A DNA stretch of 64,000 nucleotides, taken from positions 186,001 to 250,000 of the forward strand of contig JBEMAQ010000002.1 in NCBI GenBank assembly GCA_040274725.1, written 5' to 3'. The DNA comes from Solibacillus sp040274725. GTDB lineage: Bacteria > Bacillota > Bacilli > Bacillales_A > Planococcaceae. Below are positions 53,091-62,211 of the stretch, piece after piece. Every line of letters begins with the position of its first letter. Position 1 is the first letter of the stretch. A program made the translations under genes and the position numbers. Below the pieces are notes generated by a model. It was not told the origin of the DNA. It did no database searches and worked only from the letters and a program-made list of their open reading frames with translations.

Positions 53091-54929
53091 ATGTTAATCG
53101 ATAATAAGCGAATATTACAATCAAAAAATAGTATTTTATTGCAAAAGTTACAAACTGTTGATCCTGTTTGTTGTGAAGTTGTTGAGTCAAAAGCGGGCGT
53201 CCCTACACTAATAGTGACGAAAGATGGTCAACAACTTTCTTATCATAGCCGATATAATCCTGTTCAAGAGGCGAAAAAGTTCATAGAGAGTCAAGTAGAT
53301 GCTAGTACACAATATGTATTATTTATCGGGGCTGGTTTAGGATATGGCTTACAGCAATTAAAAGAACAGTTTCCTAAAGTGAAATTTTCAGTATATGAGC
53401 CGAACTTAGAAATAATGCATAGCTTTTTAGCGAATTTTGATTTATCAAAGGTAAAGTCAAAAAATTTAGATTATGTGTTTAGTACTTTGGATGAGGTAGA
53501 TAGTTTAACAGTATTTTTTGATGATTTAGCACATGAAAATGCCAAAATTATTGTGAATCCTATTGCTTCTCGCTTATATACACAGGAAATTGATAGTTTA
53601 ATTAATCGTTTGAAAAATTATTTAAGTGAACAAAAATCAAGTGTTATTACAGATTTAGTGTTTCAATTACGATGGACGACAAACGCAATTGTTAATTTTG
53701 GTGAAATTTTACAGTCACCAAACTTTTTTAAAGATATTAATGTTGCGCAATTTAAAGATAAACCTGTTTTACTTGTTGCAGCGGGCCCATCACTTGACGA
53801 TGAGCTAGAAAATATTCGAACTATTAAAGCAAAAGGCACAGCTTATATTTTTGCTGTGGGTTCAGCAGTCAATACATTAATTAATGCAAATATTTTACCC
53901 GATGCTTTATTTAGCTATGACCCATCGGAAAAAAATGCGACTGTTGTGGAAAAAGTGAAAAATCTTAATCTATCAATTCCTTTAATATTTGGTTCATCTA
54001 TTGGTCACGAAGTACTAAAAGATTACCCAGGCGAAAAATTTCACTTTTTAATGACACAAGATTCTTTTAATACTCATCTTATTTCGAACGTTAAAGATTC
54101 AGTTATTCCGGATGCACCGACTATTGCAGCAGTAGCATTGTATATAGTTGGAGAACTACAGATGGGACCGATCATTTTAGTTGGACAAAATTTATCTGTG
54201 ACGAAGGAAAAAACATATGCAAGTGGGATTGAATATGTGGATACTACAATGACAGATGAAATGTTGGCAAGGTACTCTTTAGCAGTAAGTACTACAAATA
54301 CAGAAATTTATGTTGATCAAAATTATGCAGAAATGGGTAGTGCAATTGAAATTATTATTCGAAGCTTAAATATGAGTGAAAAGGTCATTAATACAACTGT
54401 AAACGGCTTACCAATTGCAGGAACGACCTTTATTCCATTAAATCAAGTAATGCAAACATACCTCGTAAAAGAAAATATAGTAGATACTAGTTTATTTAGG
54501 GGGCAAAACAGTTACGATGTTGAGATGGCTCTAACAAACTTTGAAGAGTTAGAATCAAATTTTGATACGCTAATTAAAAATTTTAAGAAAGTAGTAGAGG
54601 TAGAGGAACAAATTAGAGAAGCTTACGAGAAGAAAATTTTGATTAACGCACCGACATTATTTTCAGAGTATGATAAATATTTCGGGGGAATTGAGCGTAA
54701 TGAATTTTTTACACAAGTATTATCTCGAATTACGAGAGTACAATATAATCAATTACTAAAAGATGCAAGACAAATTCGTTTTGAGAAAAGACCACTTATA
54801 AAAATGAAAAGGTTTTTAGAAAGCTATCCTAAGTATCTTCGCGCACTTTATGTTGCAATCTATGAAATCCAACCTGCCTTTGCAGAGCTTAAAAAATCCG
54901 ACTTATTTAAAAAGGAAGATTCACAATGA
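53091..54929 (+). CDS. Maf-type motility-associated glycosyltransferase
   Basis: A 612-residue protein of the MAF/DUF115 family. It has an N-terminal Rossmann-like domain (VLFIGAGLGYGLQQLKEQFP near residue 80) and a central MAF_flag10 domain (about 200-400: PVLLVAAGPSLDDELENIRTIKAKG, FAVGSAVNTLINANILPDALFSYDPS). The C-terminal third is helical. Maf proteins attach nonulosonic acids to flagellin Ser/Thr. It lies right next to hag and is followed by the legionaminic acid genes, so it is the likely transferase. It overlaps legB by 4 nt. Codon use is more AT-rich than in the upstream genes. Confidence 0.92.
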   Translation: MLIDNKRILQSKNSILLQKLQTVDPVCCEVVESKAGVPTLIVTKDGQQLSYHSRYNPVQEAKKFIESQVDASTQYVLFIGAGLGYGLQQLKEQFPKVKFSVYEPNLEIMHSFLANFDLSKVKSKNLDYVFSTLDEVDSLTVFFDDLAHENAKIIVNPIASRLYTQEIDSLINRLKNYLSEQKSSVITDLVFQLRWTTNAIVNFGEILQSPNFFKDINVAQFKDKPVLLVAAGPSLDDELENIRTIKAKGTAYIFAVGSAVNTLINANILPDALFSYDPSEKNATVVEKVKNLNLSIPLIFGSSIGHEVLKDYPGEKFHFLMTQDSFNTHLISNVKDSVIPDAPTIAAVALYIVGELQMGPIILVGQNLSVTKEKTYASGIEYVDTTMTDEMLARYSLAVSTTNTEIYVDQNYAEMGSAIEIIIRSLNMSEKVINTTVNGLPIAGTTFIPLNQVMQTYLVKENIVDTSLFRGQNSYDVEMALTNFEELESNFDTLIKNFKKVVEVEEQIREAYEKKILINAPTLFSEYDKYFGGIERNEFFTQVLSRITRVQYNQLLKDARQIRFEKRPLIKMKRFLESYPKYLRALYVAIYEIQPAFAELKKSDLFKKEDSQ

Positions 54930-55921
54930 AAATTTTAGTAACAGGAGCTGATGGGTTCATCGGCTCTCATTTAACAGAGCAACTAATTCGCGAGGGGCAT
55001 GATGTTCGTGCCTTTTGCTACTACAATTCATTTAATTCATGGGGCTGGCTAGACAACGCGCCTCAGGACATTAAATCACAGCTAGATGTATTTACTGGTG
55101 ATATTCGCGATCCGTTTGGTGTGAAGGAGGCAATGAAGGGTTGCACACATGTATTGAACCTAGCAGCACTTATCGCAATTCCGTATTCATACCATTCACC
55201 AGCGACCTATGTAGATACAAATATTAATGGTACATTAAATGTTGTACAAGCAGCGCGTGAATTAGGCGTAGAAAAGGTTGTCCATACTTCGACGAGTGAG
55301 GTTTATGGTACAGCGCTCTATGTTCCGATTGATGAGGACCATCCACTGCAAGGTCAATCACCATACTCTGCATCAAAAATCGGTGCAGACCAAATGGCGT
55401 TATCATTTTATCGTTCGTTTGATACACCGGTGTCGATTATTCGCCCATTTAACACATATGGCCCACGTCAATCTGCACGTGCTGTTATTCCGACGATTAT
55501 TAGCCAATTGGCAAATGGTAAGGAGACAATTAAGCTAGGTGCAGTCAGCCCAACCCGTGATTTTAACTATGTGAAGGATACAGTACAAGGCTTTATTTCT
55601 GTCATGAAATCAGAACAATCAATTGGTGAAGTGATTAACATCGGCTCAAATTATGAGGTGTCAATTGGTGAAACGGCTAAGATGATTGCCGATATTATGG
55701 GTGTGAATTTAACGATTGAAACAGACGAGCAGCGCCTGCGCCCAGAAAAGAGCGAGGTAGAGCGTCTATGGGCTGCGAATCAAAAGGCGAAGGATTTACT
55801 AGGTTGGGAGCCACAATACGGTGGTAAAGATGGTTTCCGTCAGGGCTTAGAGGAAACAATTGAGTGGTTTACAAATCCACAAAATTTATCTCAATATAAG
55901 GCAGATGTATATAATATATGA
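54926..55921 (+). CDS. legB: NAD-dependent sugar 4,6-dehydratase LegB
   Basis: A 331-residue SDR-family enzyme. It has GADGFIGSHLTEQL (NAD site), the TSTSEVYGTALYVPIDEDHPLQGQSPYSASKIGADQ block with Thr/Tyr-x3-Lys catalytic residues, and RPFNTYGPRQSARAVIPT. In the legionaminic pathway it converts GDP- (or UDP-) GlcNAc to the 4-keto-6-deoxy sugar. The RQSARAVIPTIISQL stretch is characteristic of LegB. It overlaps both neighbours by 4 nt (ATGA). Confidence 0.9.
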   Translation: MKILVTGADGFIGSHLTEQLIREGHDVRAFCYYNSFNSWGWLDNAPQDIKSQLDVFTGDIRDPFGVKEAMKGCTHVLNLAALIAIPYSYHSPATYVDTNINGTLNVVQAARELGVEKVVHTSTSEVYGTALYVPIDEDHPLQGQSPYSASKIGADQMALSFYRSFDTPVSIIRPFNTYGPRQSARAVIPTIISQLANGKETIKLGAVSPTRDFNYVKDTVQGFISVMKSEQSIGEVINIGSNYEVSIGETAKMIADIMGVNLTIETDEQRLRPEKSEVERLWAANQKAKDLLGWEPQYGGKDGFRQGLEETIEWFTNPQNLSQYKADVYNI

Positions 55922-57063
55922 ATAAACAATGGATGCAATTTGCAGATGAAGTAAAGGCTATGTACAACAAGGACTTTGTGCCGCTACATGAGCCAACGTT
56001 TGACGATAAGGAGGTTGAATATGTAACAGACTGTGTGAAAATAGGCTGGGTATCGTCAGTTGGCGCCTACGTGACAAAGTTTGAGGATGAGCTCGCAAAG
56101 TTTGTCGGCGTAAAACGTGCGGTTGCTGTCGTGAATGGCACGGCAGCACTGCATATTGCATTAAAGGTAGCGGGGGTAGAGGCAGATGACGAAGTGCTGA
56201 TGCCGGCGCTTACTTTTATTGCGACAGCGAATGCAGTGAGCTATTGTGGTGCGATTCCTCATTTTATTGATGTACAGGAGGAAACGTTAGGTGTGGATCC
56301 GTTTAAGCTGGAGACATATTTACAAGAGATTTCTGAAGTCCGAGGCAATGAATTATACAACAAGCAAACAAACCGCCGCATGAAGGCGCTCGTACCGATG
56401 CATACATTCGGTCATGCCGTGCATTTAGATGAGTTGGTCGCATTAGCTGACAAGTATCATTTAGTGCTAGTGGAGGATGCTGCTGAGTCTTTAGGAACGT
56501 ATTACAAAGGTAAGCATACAGGTAGCTTCGGGAAAATAAATGCGATGAGCTTTAATGGAAATAAAATCCTGACAACAGGTGGCGGCGGTGCGATTTTAAC
56601 GGATGATGAGGCGTTAGCGGATTATGCGAAGCACTTAACGACAACAGCTAAGGTACCGCATAAATGGGAATATGTTCATGATGAAATCGGTTATAACTAC
56701 CGCATGCCAAACATTAATGCTGCGCTCGGCTGTGCGCAGATTGAGAAGTTAGAGCAGTTTTTAGTGCAGAAAAAGCAGCTAACTGCCAAGTATGAAGGAC
56801 TATTGAAGGATTTAGCTGGTGTGAAATTATTCAAGCAGCCCACACATAGTGACAGTAACTATTGGTTACAGACATTAATTTTAGATGAATCACTTGACCG
56901 TGATGAGGTGCTTGGCTTTTTAAATGAGCACGGTGTGATGAGTCGTCCGATTTGGCAGCCGATGCATGAGCTTGTGATGTTTGGGGCGTGTCCGGCTATG
57001 GACTTAGCGGTGACGGATCGGTTGAAGAAAAGGATTGTTAATATTCCGAGTACGCCATTTTAA
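55918..57063 (+). CDS. legC: PLP-dependent aminotransferase LegC
   Basis: A 381-residue DegT/DnrJ/EryC1-type aminotransferase. Visible features: VNGTAALHIALKVAGV, MPALTFIATANAVSYCGA, VEDAAESLGTYYKGKHTG, and the PLP-Lys motif MSFNGNKILTTGGGG. It installs the 4-amino group after LegB. It ends with the usual RIVNIPSTPF. It is the last intact gene of the first glycosylation unit, before a broken small gene and a terminator. Confidence 0.9.
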   Translation: MNKQWMQFADEVKAMYNKDFVPLHEPTFDDKEVEYVTDCVKIGWVSSVGAYVTKFEDELAKFVGVKRAVAVVNGTAALHIALKVAGVEADDEVLMPALTFIATANAVSYCGAIPHFIDVQEETLGVDPFKLETYLQEISEVRGNELYNKQTNRRMKALVPMHTFGHAVHLDELVALADKYHLVLVEDAAESLGTYYKGKHTGSFGKINAMSFNGNKILTTGGGGAILTDDEALADYAKHLTTTAKVPHKWEYVHDEIGYNYRMPNINAALGCAQIEKLEQFLVQKKQLTAKYEGLLKDLAGVKLFKQPTHSDSNYWLQTLILDESLDRDEVLGFLNEHGVMSRPIWQPMHELVMFGACPAMDLAVTDRLKKRIVNIPSTPF

Positions 57064-57084
57064 AGTGAGGGAGCTTATTTTAAG

Positions 57085-57386
57085 ATGGAAGATTTATCTG
57101 ATTTTCTAAGAAAGAAACTGAAATCCAATTAGATGAAGAGCATATAGGATTGTATACAACAAATGCTTTAGAAGTAATAATCAATGCCACGCAAATTAAA
57201 GTGCAGCCATTAGGTCGGTTAATTATTGGAGCTTTGGAGAAAATTGATATTTCCTCTAGTAAAGGGAGTTATATTGTTTTATACCATGAGCAGCAAGGTT
57301 GGATTTATCGAAATGCTCGACAACGAGAAAAATTTGTAGCATTTAATGAAGCTAGCTTTCTAGTATTGATAAAGGAACGTGTATGA
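57085..57386 (+). pseudogene. Small frameshifted gene remnant between legC and legG
   Basis: ATG 57085 (weak GAGGGAG upstream) opens MEDLSDFLRKKL and stops at 57130-57132. From about 57102 the +2 frame reads FSKKETEIQLDEEHIGLYTT...LVLIKERV to TGA 57384-57386, a coherent sequence of about 95 residues that lacks a good start of its own. One missing or extra base in the TTTT near 57102-57105 would join them. A further 23-codon frame begins at the overlapping ATGATG (57383) and is cut by TAG at 57454. The family is not recognised. A sequencing error is possible. Confidence 0.5.
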
Positions 57387-57518
57387 TGACTACTGAATTA
57401 GATAAAGTAATAGATTGGTATGAGGCATTTTTGGAATGTCAAACAGTCATGTAGCAGCTCATTAATAAACGATCGGAATTTTTAGTGAAAATAACTATTG
57501 ATGCTAAATGATGTTTGT

Positions 57519-57552
57519 TAAAGGCAAGGGCATTTATGTCATGCCTTTTTTC
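57519..57552 (+). terminator. Terminator ending the first glycosylation unit
   Basis: AAAGGCA pairs with TGCCTTT, with an inner GGCAT/ATGTC-like pairing, followed by TTTTTTC. Confidence 0.65.
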
Positions 57553-57667
57553 TTTGGATCTGTTAATTATATATATGGTAGGATAAGAAGCATGTAATCT
57601 ATTTGTATGCATATAGGGTTCATTCACACGTAATTAGTAAATCAAGTTAAAGAAGGTTGTGATTAGT

Positions 57668-58801
57668 ATGAAACGCAAATTATGCGTAATAACGGGCACA
57701 AGAGCAGAGTATGGCCTGCTGTCAAACCTGATGAAGCTCATTCAACAGGGTAATGAGTTTGAGCTGCAAGTGATCGCAACAGGTATGCATCTATCACCTG
57801 AATTTGGTCTTACATATAAGCAAATTGAATCAGATGGTTTTTATATTAATGAAAAGGTAGAAATGCTGCTCTCTGCGGATACATCAACAGCCGTTGTCAA
57901 ATCAATGGGTCTGGCGACAATTAGCTTTGCAGATGCTTATGCGCGTTTGCAGCCAGACTTGCTCATTATTTTAGGTGACCGCTTTGAAATGCTTGCAGCG
58001 GCACAGACGGCTTTAATTATGCAAATTCCAATTGCACATATTCATGGCGGAGAATGTACATTTGGCGCATATGACGATGCCATTCGTCATTCGATTACGA
58101 AAATGGGGACGTGGCATTTTACGAGTACGGAAGGGCATAGGAAGCGTGTTATTCAGCTAGGAGAAGCTCCGGAGCGTGTATTTAATGTTGGTGCAATTGG
58201 GATTGATCATACACTTCAATTAGATTTAATGAGCCGTGAGACTCTTTATCAAGAGCTAGCAATTAAGGATGGCAAGCCGTTCTTTTTAATTACATATCAC
58301 CCTGAAACAAATGGTGAGTTTGGTGGGATAGACAATTTATTAAAGGTGCTTGCTAGCTATCAGCAGCACTATCATTTAATTTTCACAAAATCAAATGCGG
58401 ACAATGGCGGTCGGGAAATTAATGAGCGCATTCAACAGTTTGTAGCAGCGAATCCGCAAACAGCGCAGCTCTACGATTCGCTGGGACAAATTCGTTATTT
58501 AAGCGCAGTTAAGGCGGCGGCACTTGTTGTTGGTAACTCATCAAGTGGTTTAATTGAGGTACCTTATTTACATACCCCTACAATTAATTGCGGGGATCGA
58601 CAAAAGGGAAGAGAACGTCCAGCATCTGTCGTTGATTGTGATTTATCCGTCGAATCAATGAAGAGTGCTATGGATTATGCCTTAACAGCCGATATAAAGT
58701 ATGAGAAAATATTTGGTGAAGGTCATACAGCAAATAAAATTAATGAGCAATTAAAGGCGATCTCAACTTATAAAATCCAAAAGGAGTTTTATGACCTATG
58801 A
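57668..58801 (+). CDS. legG: UDP-sugar 2-epimerase, hydrolysing (LegG/NeuC type)
   Basis: A 377-residue GT-B-like epimerase: CVITGTRAEYGLLSNLMKLI, DLLIILGDRFEMLAAAQTALI, IAHIHGGECTFGAYDDAIRHSITKM, and the late VVGNSSSGLIEVPYLHTPTINCGDRQKGRERP. NeuC/LegG enzymes invert C2 and release UDP (or GDP) to give the free 2,4-diacetamido sugar. ATG 57668 is used, with AGAAGG about 11 nt upstream; GTG 57659 is too close to the SD. It overlaps legI by 4 nt. Confidence 0.92.
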   Translation: MKRKLCVITGTRAEYGLLSNLMKLIQQGNEFELQVIATGMHLSPEFGLTYKQIESDGFYINEKVEMLLSADTSTAVVKSMGLATISFADAYARLQPDLLIILGDRFEMLAAAQTALIMQIPIAHIHGGECTFGAYDDAIRHSITKMGTWHFTSTEGHRKRVIQLGEAPERVFNVGAIGIDHTLQLDLMSRETLYQELAIKDGKPFFLITYHPETNGEFGGIDNLLKVLASYQQHYHLIFTKSNADNGGREINERIQQFVAANPQTAQLYDSLGQIRYLSAVKAAALVVGNSSSGLIEVPYLHTPTINCGDRQKGRERPASVVDCDLSVESMKSAMDYALTADIKYEKIFGEGHTANKINEQLKAISTYKIQKEFYDL

Positions 58802-59859
58802 CATATATCATTGCAGAAGCGGGCGTCAACCATAACGGCTCATTTAACATGGCAAAGCAGCTTGTTGATGTCGCAAAAGAGGCGGGAGCTGACGCTGTCA
58901 AATTCCAAACGTTTAAAGCGGAAAATTTAGTAACAAAAACGGCAAAGCAGGCGGATTATCAGGTAGAAAACTTGAAGGAATCAACGTCGCAATTTGATAT
59001 GCTGAAAAAGCTGGAGCTAACATTTGAAGAATTTACAGCACTTCAACAATATTGTGTGGAGAAAGGAATAGAATTTTTATCGACACCTTTTGACTACGAA
59101 AGTGTCGATTTTTTATTTGATGAGCTACATATTCAAACAGCAAAAATTCCATCAGGTGAATTGACGAATGCGCCGTTTATTTATGCGATTGCCAAGAAGA
59201 AAAAGCCAATTATTTTATCGACGGGGATGGCAACATTAGAGGATATTCATGAGGCCTTGAGCTATATTGCATTTGGTTTAGCTGGTAAAGCTGATCTGGA
59301 ACAGGTAGCTACGTTTTATGAGACAGCAGAGGCAAAAGTATTGCTTAAGCAGTATGTTACGATTTTGCATTGTACCACGGAATATCCTGCGCCATTTGAG
59401 ACGATTAATTTGAGAGCGATGGTTACACTAAAGCAGGAGTTCCAAGTGTCTGTTGGCTTCTCAGATCATTCTTCTGGAATCGCTGTACCAACAGCAGCGG
59501 TTGCATTAGGTGCGACAGTTATTGAAAAGCATTTTACATTAGACAAAACGTTAGAGGGGCCAGACCATCTAGCTTCATTAGAACCAGCTGAGCTAAAGCA
59601 AATGGTAGAGCAAATCCGCCAAGTAGAAAAATCACTAGGTACAGGCGTAAAAGAACCTTCAGCAGTTGAGTTGAAAAATCGTATTCCTGCACGTAAAAGC
59701 TTAGTAGCGAGTTCAGCTATTCAAAAAGGCGAGTTATTTACAGCTGATAATGTAACAATCAAGCGCCCAGGTAATGGTCTAGCACCATCGAAGTACTGGG
59801 CATATCTTGGGAAACGAGCGGAGAAATCATATGAACGGGATGAGTTAATTAATGAATAA
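58798..59859 (+). CDS. legI: N,N'-diacetyllegionaminate synthase (NeuB family)
   Basis: A 353-residue NeuB-family synthase. The TIM barrel (about 1-275) has IIAEAGVNHNGSF, ADAVKFQTFKAENLVT, KIPSGELTNAPFI, STGMATLEDI, LHCTTEYPAP and GFSDHSSGIAVPTAAVALGATVIEKHFTLD. A C-terminal SAF/antifreeze-like domain (about 290-350) follows. It condenses phosphoenolpyruvate with the 6-carbon sugar. The choice of legionaminate over neuraminate comes from the neighbouring legB/legC/ptmE genes. Confidence 0.92.
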   Translation: MTYIIAEAGVNHNGSFNMAKQLVDVAKEAGADAVKFQTFKAENLVTKTAKQADYQVENLKESTSQFDMLKKLELTFEEFTALQQYCVEKGIEFLSTPFDYESVDFLFDELHIQTAKIPSGELTNAPFIYAIAKKKKPIILSTGMATLEDIHEALSYIAFGLAGKADLEQVATFYETAEAKVLLKQYVTILHCTTEYPAPFETINLRAMVTLKQEFQVSVGFSDHSSGIAVPTAAVALGATVIEKHFTLDKTLEGPDHLASLEPAELKQMVEQIRQVEKSLGTGVKEPSAVELKNRIPARKSLVASSAIQKGELFTADNVTIKRPGNGLAPSKYWAYLGKRAEKSYERDELINE

Positions 59860-60475
59860 GCCATTAATAATGCTTGGAAATGGTGGGCATGCGTCGGTGC
59901 TAACGGAGATTTTATTAGCGCATGGCAAAGAAATCATCGGTTTTACTGCACCGGCAGCTGAGGAGAATCATTTTGGTTTAGCTTATTTAGGGACAGATGA
60001 CGTGATTTTACAATACAAGCCGATAGAGGTAGAACTTGTACTCGGATTAGGCATGCTAGGTCCGTTATCTGTACGTGAAAAAATCTTTCATTGGTTAAAG
60101 GAGCAAGGTTATTCCTTTTCATCTGTCATTCATCCGTCTGCGATTATTTCATCGTCAGTTAAATTAGGCAAGGGTGCTCAAATCATGGCGGGGGCAATTA
60201 TTCAAACTAGTGTTATTGTTGCCGATAATACAATTATAAACACAGGCGCCATTATCGATCATGACTGTAAAATTGGCGCACACGTACATATTGCGCCAGG
60301 CACGAAAATTTCTGGCGCGGTTCAAATTGGGAATAGTACACATATCGGTACAGGAACAACAATTATTCAGGGCATTGAAATAGGTGATGGCTGTTTAATT
60401 GGTGCAGGCTCGGTTGTTGTAAAAAATATAAAGAGTTATGCAAAGGCGTTTGGTGTACCTGCAAAGGAAGTGTAG
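59852..60475 (+). CDS. legH: Sugar O/N-acyltransferase (LegH/NeuD type)
   Basis: A 207-residue enzyme. The N-terminal Rossmann-like PglD/NeuD domain has PLIMLGNGGHASVLTEILLAHG, and the C-terminal left-handed beta-helix (about 85-205) is built of hexapeptides such as ISSSVKLGKGAQIMAGAIIQTS and IGNSTHIGTGTTIIQG. It probably acetylates the 4-amino group. It overlaps legI by 8 nt. Confidence 0.9.
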   Translation: MNKPLIMLGNGGHASVLTEILLAHGKEIIGFTAPAAEENHFGLAYLGTDDVILQYKPIEVELVLGLGMLGPLSVREKIFHWLKEQGYSFSSVIHPSAIISSSVKLGKGAQIMAGAIIQTSVIVADNTIINTGAIIDHDCKIGAHVHIAPGTKISGAVQIGNSTHIGTGTTIIQGIEIGDGCLIGAGSVVVKNIKSYAKAFGVPAKEV

Positions 60476-60479
60476 TGGA

Positions 60480-61532
60480 TTGAAGAGATGGCAAGATATC
60501 GTAATTAAAGAAACAAAATCTTTATTAGAGACAATGCGAATTATTGACGAAACGTCACTGCAATTTGCGATTGTAGTGGATGTGGAAAATCATTTACTTG
60601 GAACGGTGACGGATGGAGATATTCGACGTGGCATATTGCGCGGTGAGGGGCTAGATGTGCCAATTAGCACAATTATGAACACGACACCAATCACAGCGAA
60701 ATCAGGCTTACGTGTGGCGAAATATAAGCAGTTAATGAAATCTAAAAAACTGAAGCAGCTGCCAGTTGTGAATGAACGTAATCAAGTCGTTGATGTACTA
60801 TTTATTGATGCAATGCAGCTAGCTACCAATAAAAATCAAGTCGTTTTAATGCTTGGTGGCTTAGGCACACGTCTGCGTCCATTAACAAATGACATTCCGA
60901 AGCCGATGCTGAAGGTTGGGAGTAAACCAATTGTTGAGACAATTGTAGATGGTTTTAAGCAATGTGGATATAAAGAATTTATTTTTTCAGTGAATTATAA
61001 AAAAGAGGTTATTCAAAATTATTTTCAAAATGGCGAGGCATTTGGCGTTTCTATTGACTATGTTGAGGAACAGAAGCGCATGGGAACGGCCGGGGCGCTA
61101 TCGCTACTTGAAAATCGACCTACTGAGCCATTTTTTGTGATGAATGGCGATTTACTGACACAGGTAAATTTTGATCAGCTAATGGAATTTCATATTGAGC
61201 ACGATGCCGTTGCGACGATGTGTGTGCGTGAGTACGAATTTCAAATTCCCTATGGTGTTATTCAAATAGAGGGTACGGATTTGGTAGCAATCAAAGAAAA
61301 GCCGATTCACAGAAGCTTTGTCAATGCGGGAATTTATGTATTGAGCCCAGAGGTATTTGACCAAATTCCACCTGGTGAGTTTTATGATATGCCAACACTT
61401 TTTGAGAAGTTAATTGACGCTGGAAAGAAGACATCGGTGTTCCCGATTCATGAGTATTGGCTCGATATTGGGCAGATGGATGACTTCCACCGAGCGAATG
61501 AAAAGTATAAGGAGCTTATAGATGAAGCCTAA
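60480..61532 (+). CDS. ptmE: CBS-domain sugar-1-phosphate nucleotidyltransferase (PtmE type)
   Basis: A 350-residue fusion: two CBS motifs (about 1-115; LLGTVTDGDIRRGILRG is typical) and a nucleotidyltransferase domain (about 120-350) opening VVLMLGGLGTRLRPLTNDIPKPMLKVGSKPI across the loop. In Campylobacter, PtmE makes GDP-GlcNAc for the legionaminic pathway. The TTG start at 60480 is chosen because GGAAGTG lies about 10 nt upstream and the N-terminus then matches the family; a longer frame back to 60438 overlaps legH. It overlaps legF by 11 nt. Confidence 0.88.
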   Translation: MKRWQDIVIKETKSLLETMRIIDETSLQFAIVVDVENHLLGTVTDGDIRRGILRGEGLDVPISTIMNTTPITAKSGLRVAKYKQLMKSKKLKQLPVVNERNQVVDVLFIDAMQLATNKNQVVLMLGGLGTRLRPLTNDIPKPMLKVGSKPIVETIVDGFKQCGYKEFIFSVNYKKEVIQNYFQNGEAFGVSIDYVEEQKRMGTAGALSLLENRPTEPFFVMNGDLLTQVNFDQLMEFHIEHDAVATMCVREYEFQIPYGVIQIEGTDLVAIKEKPIHRSFVNAGIYVLSPEVFDQIPPGEFYDMPTLFEKLIDAGKKTSVFPIHEYWLDIGQMDDFHRANEKYKELIDEA

Positions 61533-62211
61533 AATTTTAGCGATTATTCCAGCGCGCGGCGGTTCAAAGGGTGTGCCGCGAAAAAATATCCGAAATTTAG
61601 CAGGCAAGCCATTGATTGCATGGACAATTGACGAGGCGAAAAAATCACGCTATATTGACCGACTTATTTTGTCATCGGAGGATGATGAGATTATTGAGGT
61701 AGCTAAACAATATGACTGCGAGGTGCCGTTTAAGCGTCCGTTAGAGTTGGCGCAGGATGACACGCCAGGTATTGAGCCTGTTCTTCATGCGATTGAGCAA
61801 TGCCCAGGCTATGACTATGTAGTGCTACTACAACCTACCTCGCCGCTCCGCACAGTAGAGGATATTGATGGCTGTATCGAGAAGCTATTAACAAGTGATG
61901 CGGATTTTTGTGTGTCAGTAACGGAGCCGGATAAGTCACCTTATTGGATGTATGCAGTAGAAAATGAACGAATGGTGCCTTTGTTGTCACAGGATGAGCT
62001 TGTGGCACGTCGTCAAGATTTGCCTAAGGTTTATGCTTTGAATGGGGCGGTTTATGTGGGGAGAGCATATAAATTATTAAAAACAAAATCATTTATGACA
62101 AATGAATCACTTGCATATTTAATGACCCAAGCTAAATCATATGATATTGATACGGAGAAAGACTTTATTGTAAGTGAGTTATTATTGGAAAAAGGAGATC
62201 ATTTTTTATGA
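61522..62211 (+). CDS. legF: CMP-legionaminic acid synthetase (acylneuraminate cytidylyltransferase family)
   Basis: A 229-residue enzyme. The N-terminal ILAIIPARGGSKGVPRKNIR loop and the VLLQPTSPLRTVEDID motif define the CMP-nonulosonate synthetase family; an ALNGAVYVGRAYKL segment and YDIDTEKDFIVSELLL lie near the end. It activates the sugar as CMP-Leg for the Maf transferase. It overlaps its neighbours by 11 and 4 nt. Confidence 0.9.
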   Translation: MKPKILAIIPARGGSKGVPRKNIRNLAGKPLIAWTIDEAKKSRYIDRLILSSEDDEIIEVAKQYDCEVPFKRPLELAQDDTPGIEPVLHAIEQCPGYDYVVLLQPTSPLRTVEDIDGCIEKLLTSDADFCVSVTEPDKSPYWMYAVENERMVPLLSQDELVARRQDLPKVYALNGAVYVGRAYKLLKTKSFMTNESLAYLMTQAKSYDIDTEKDFIVSELLLEKGDHFL

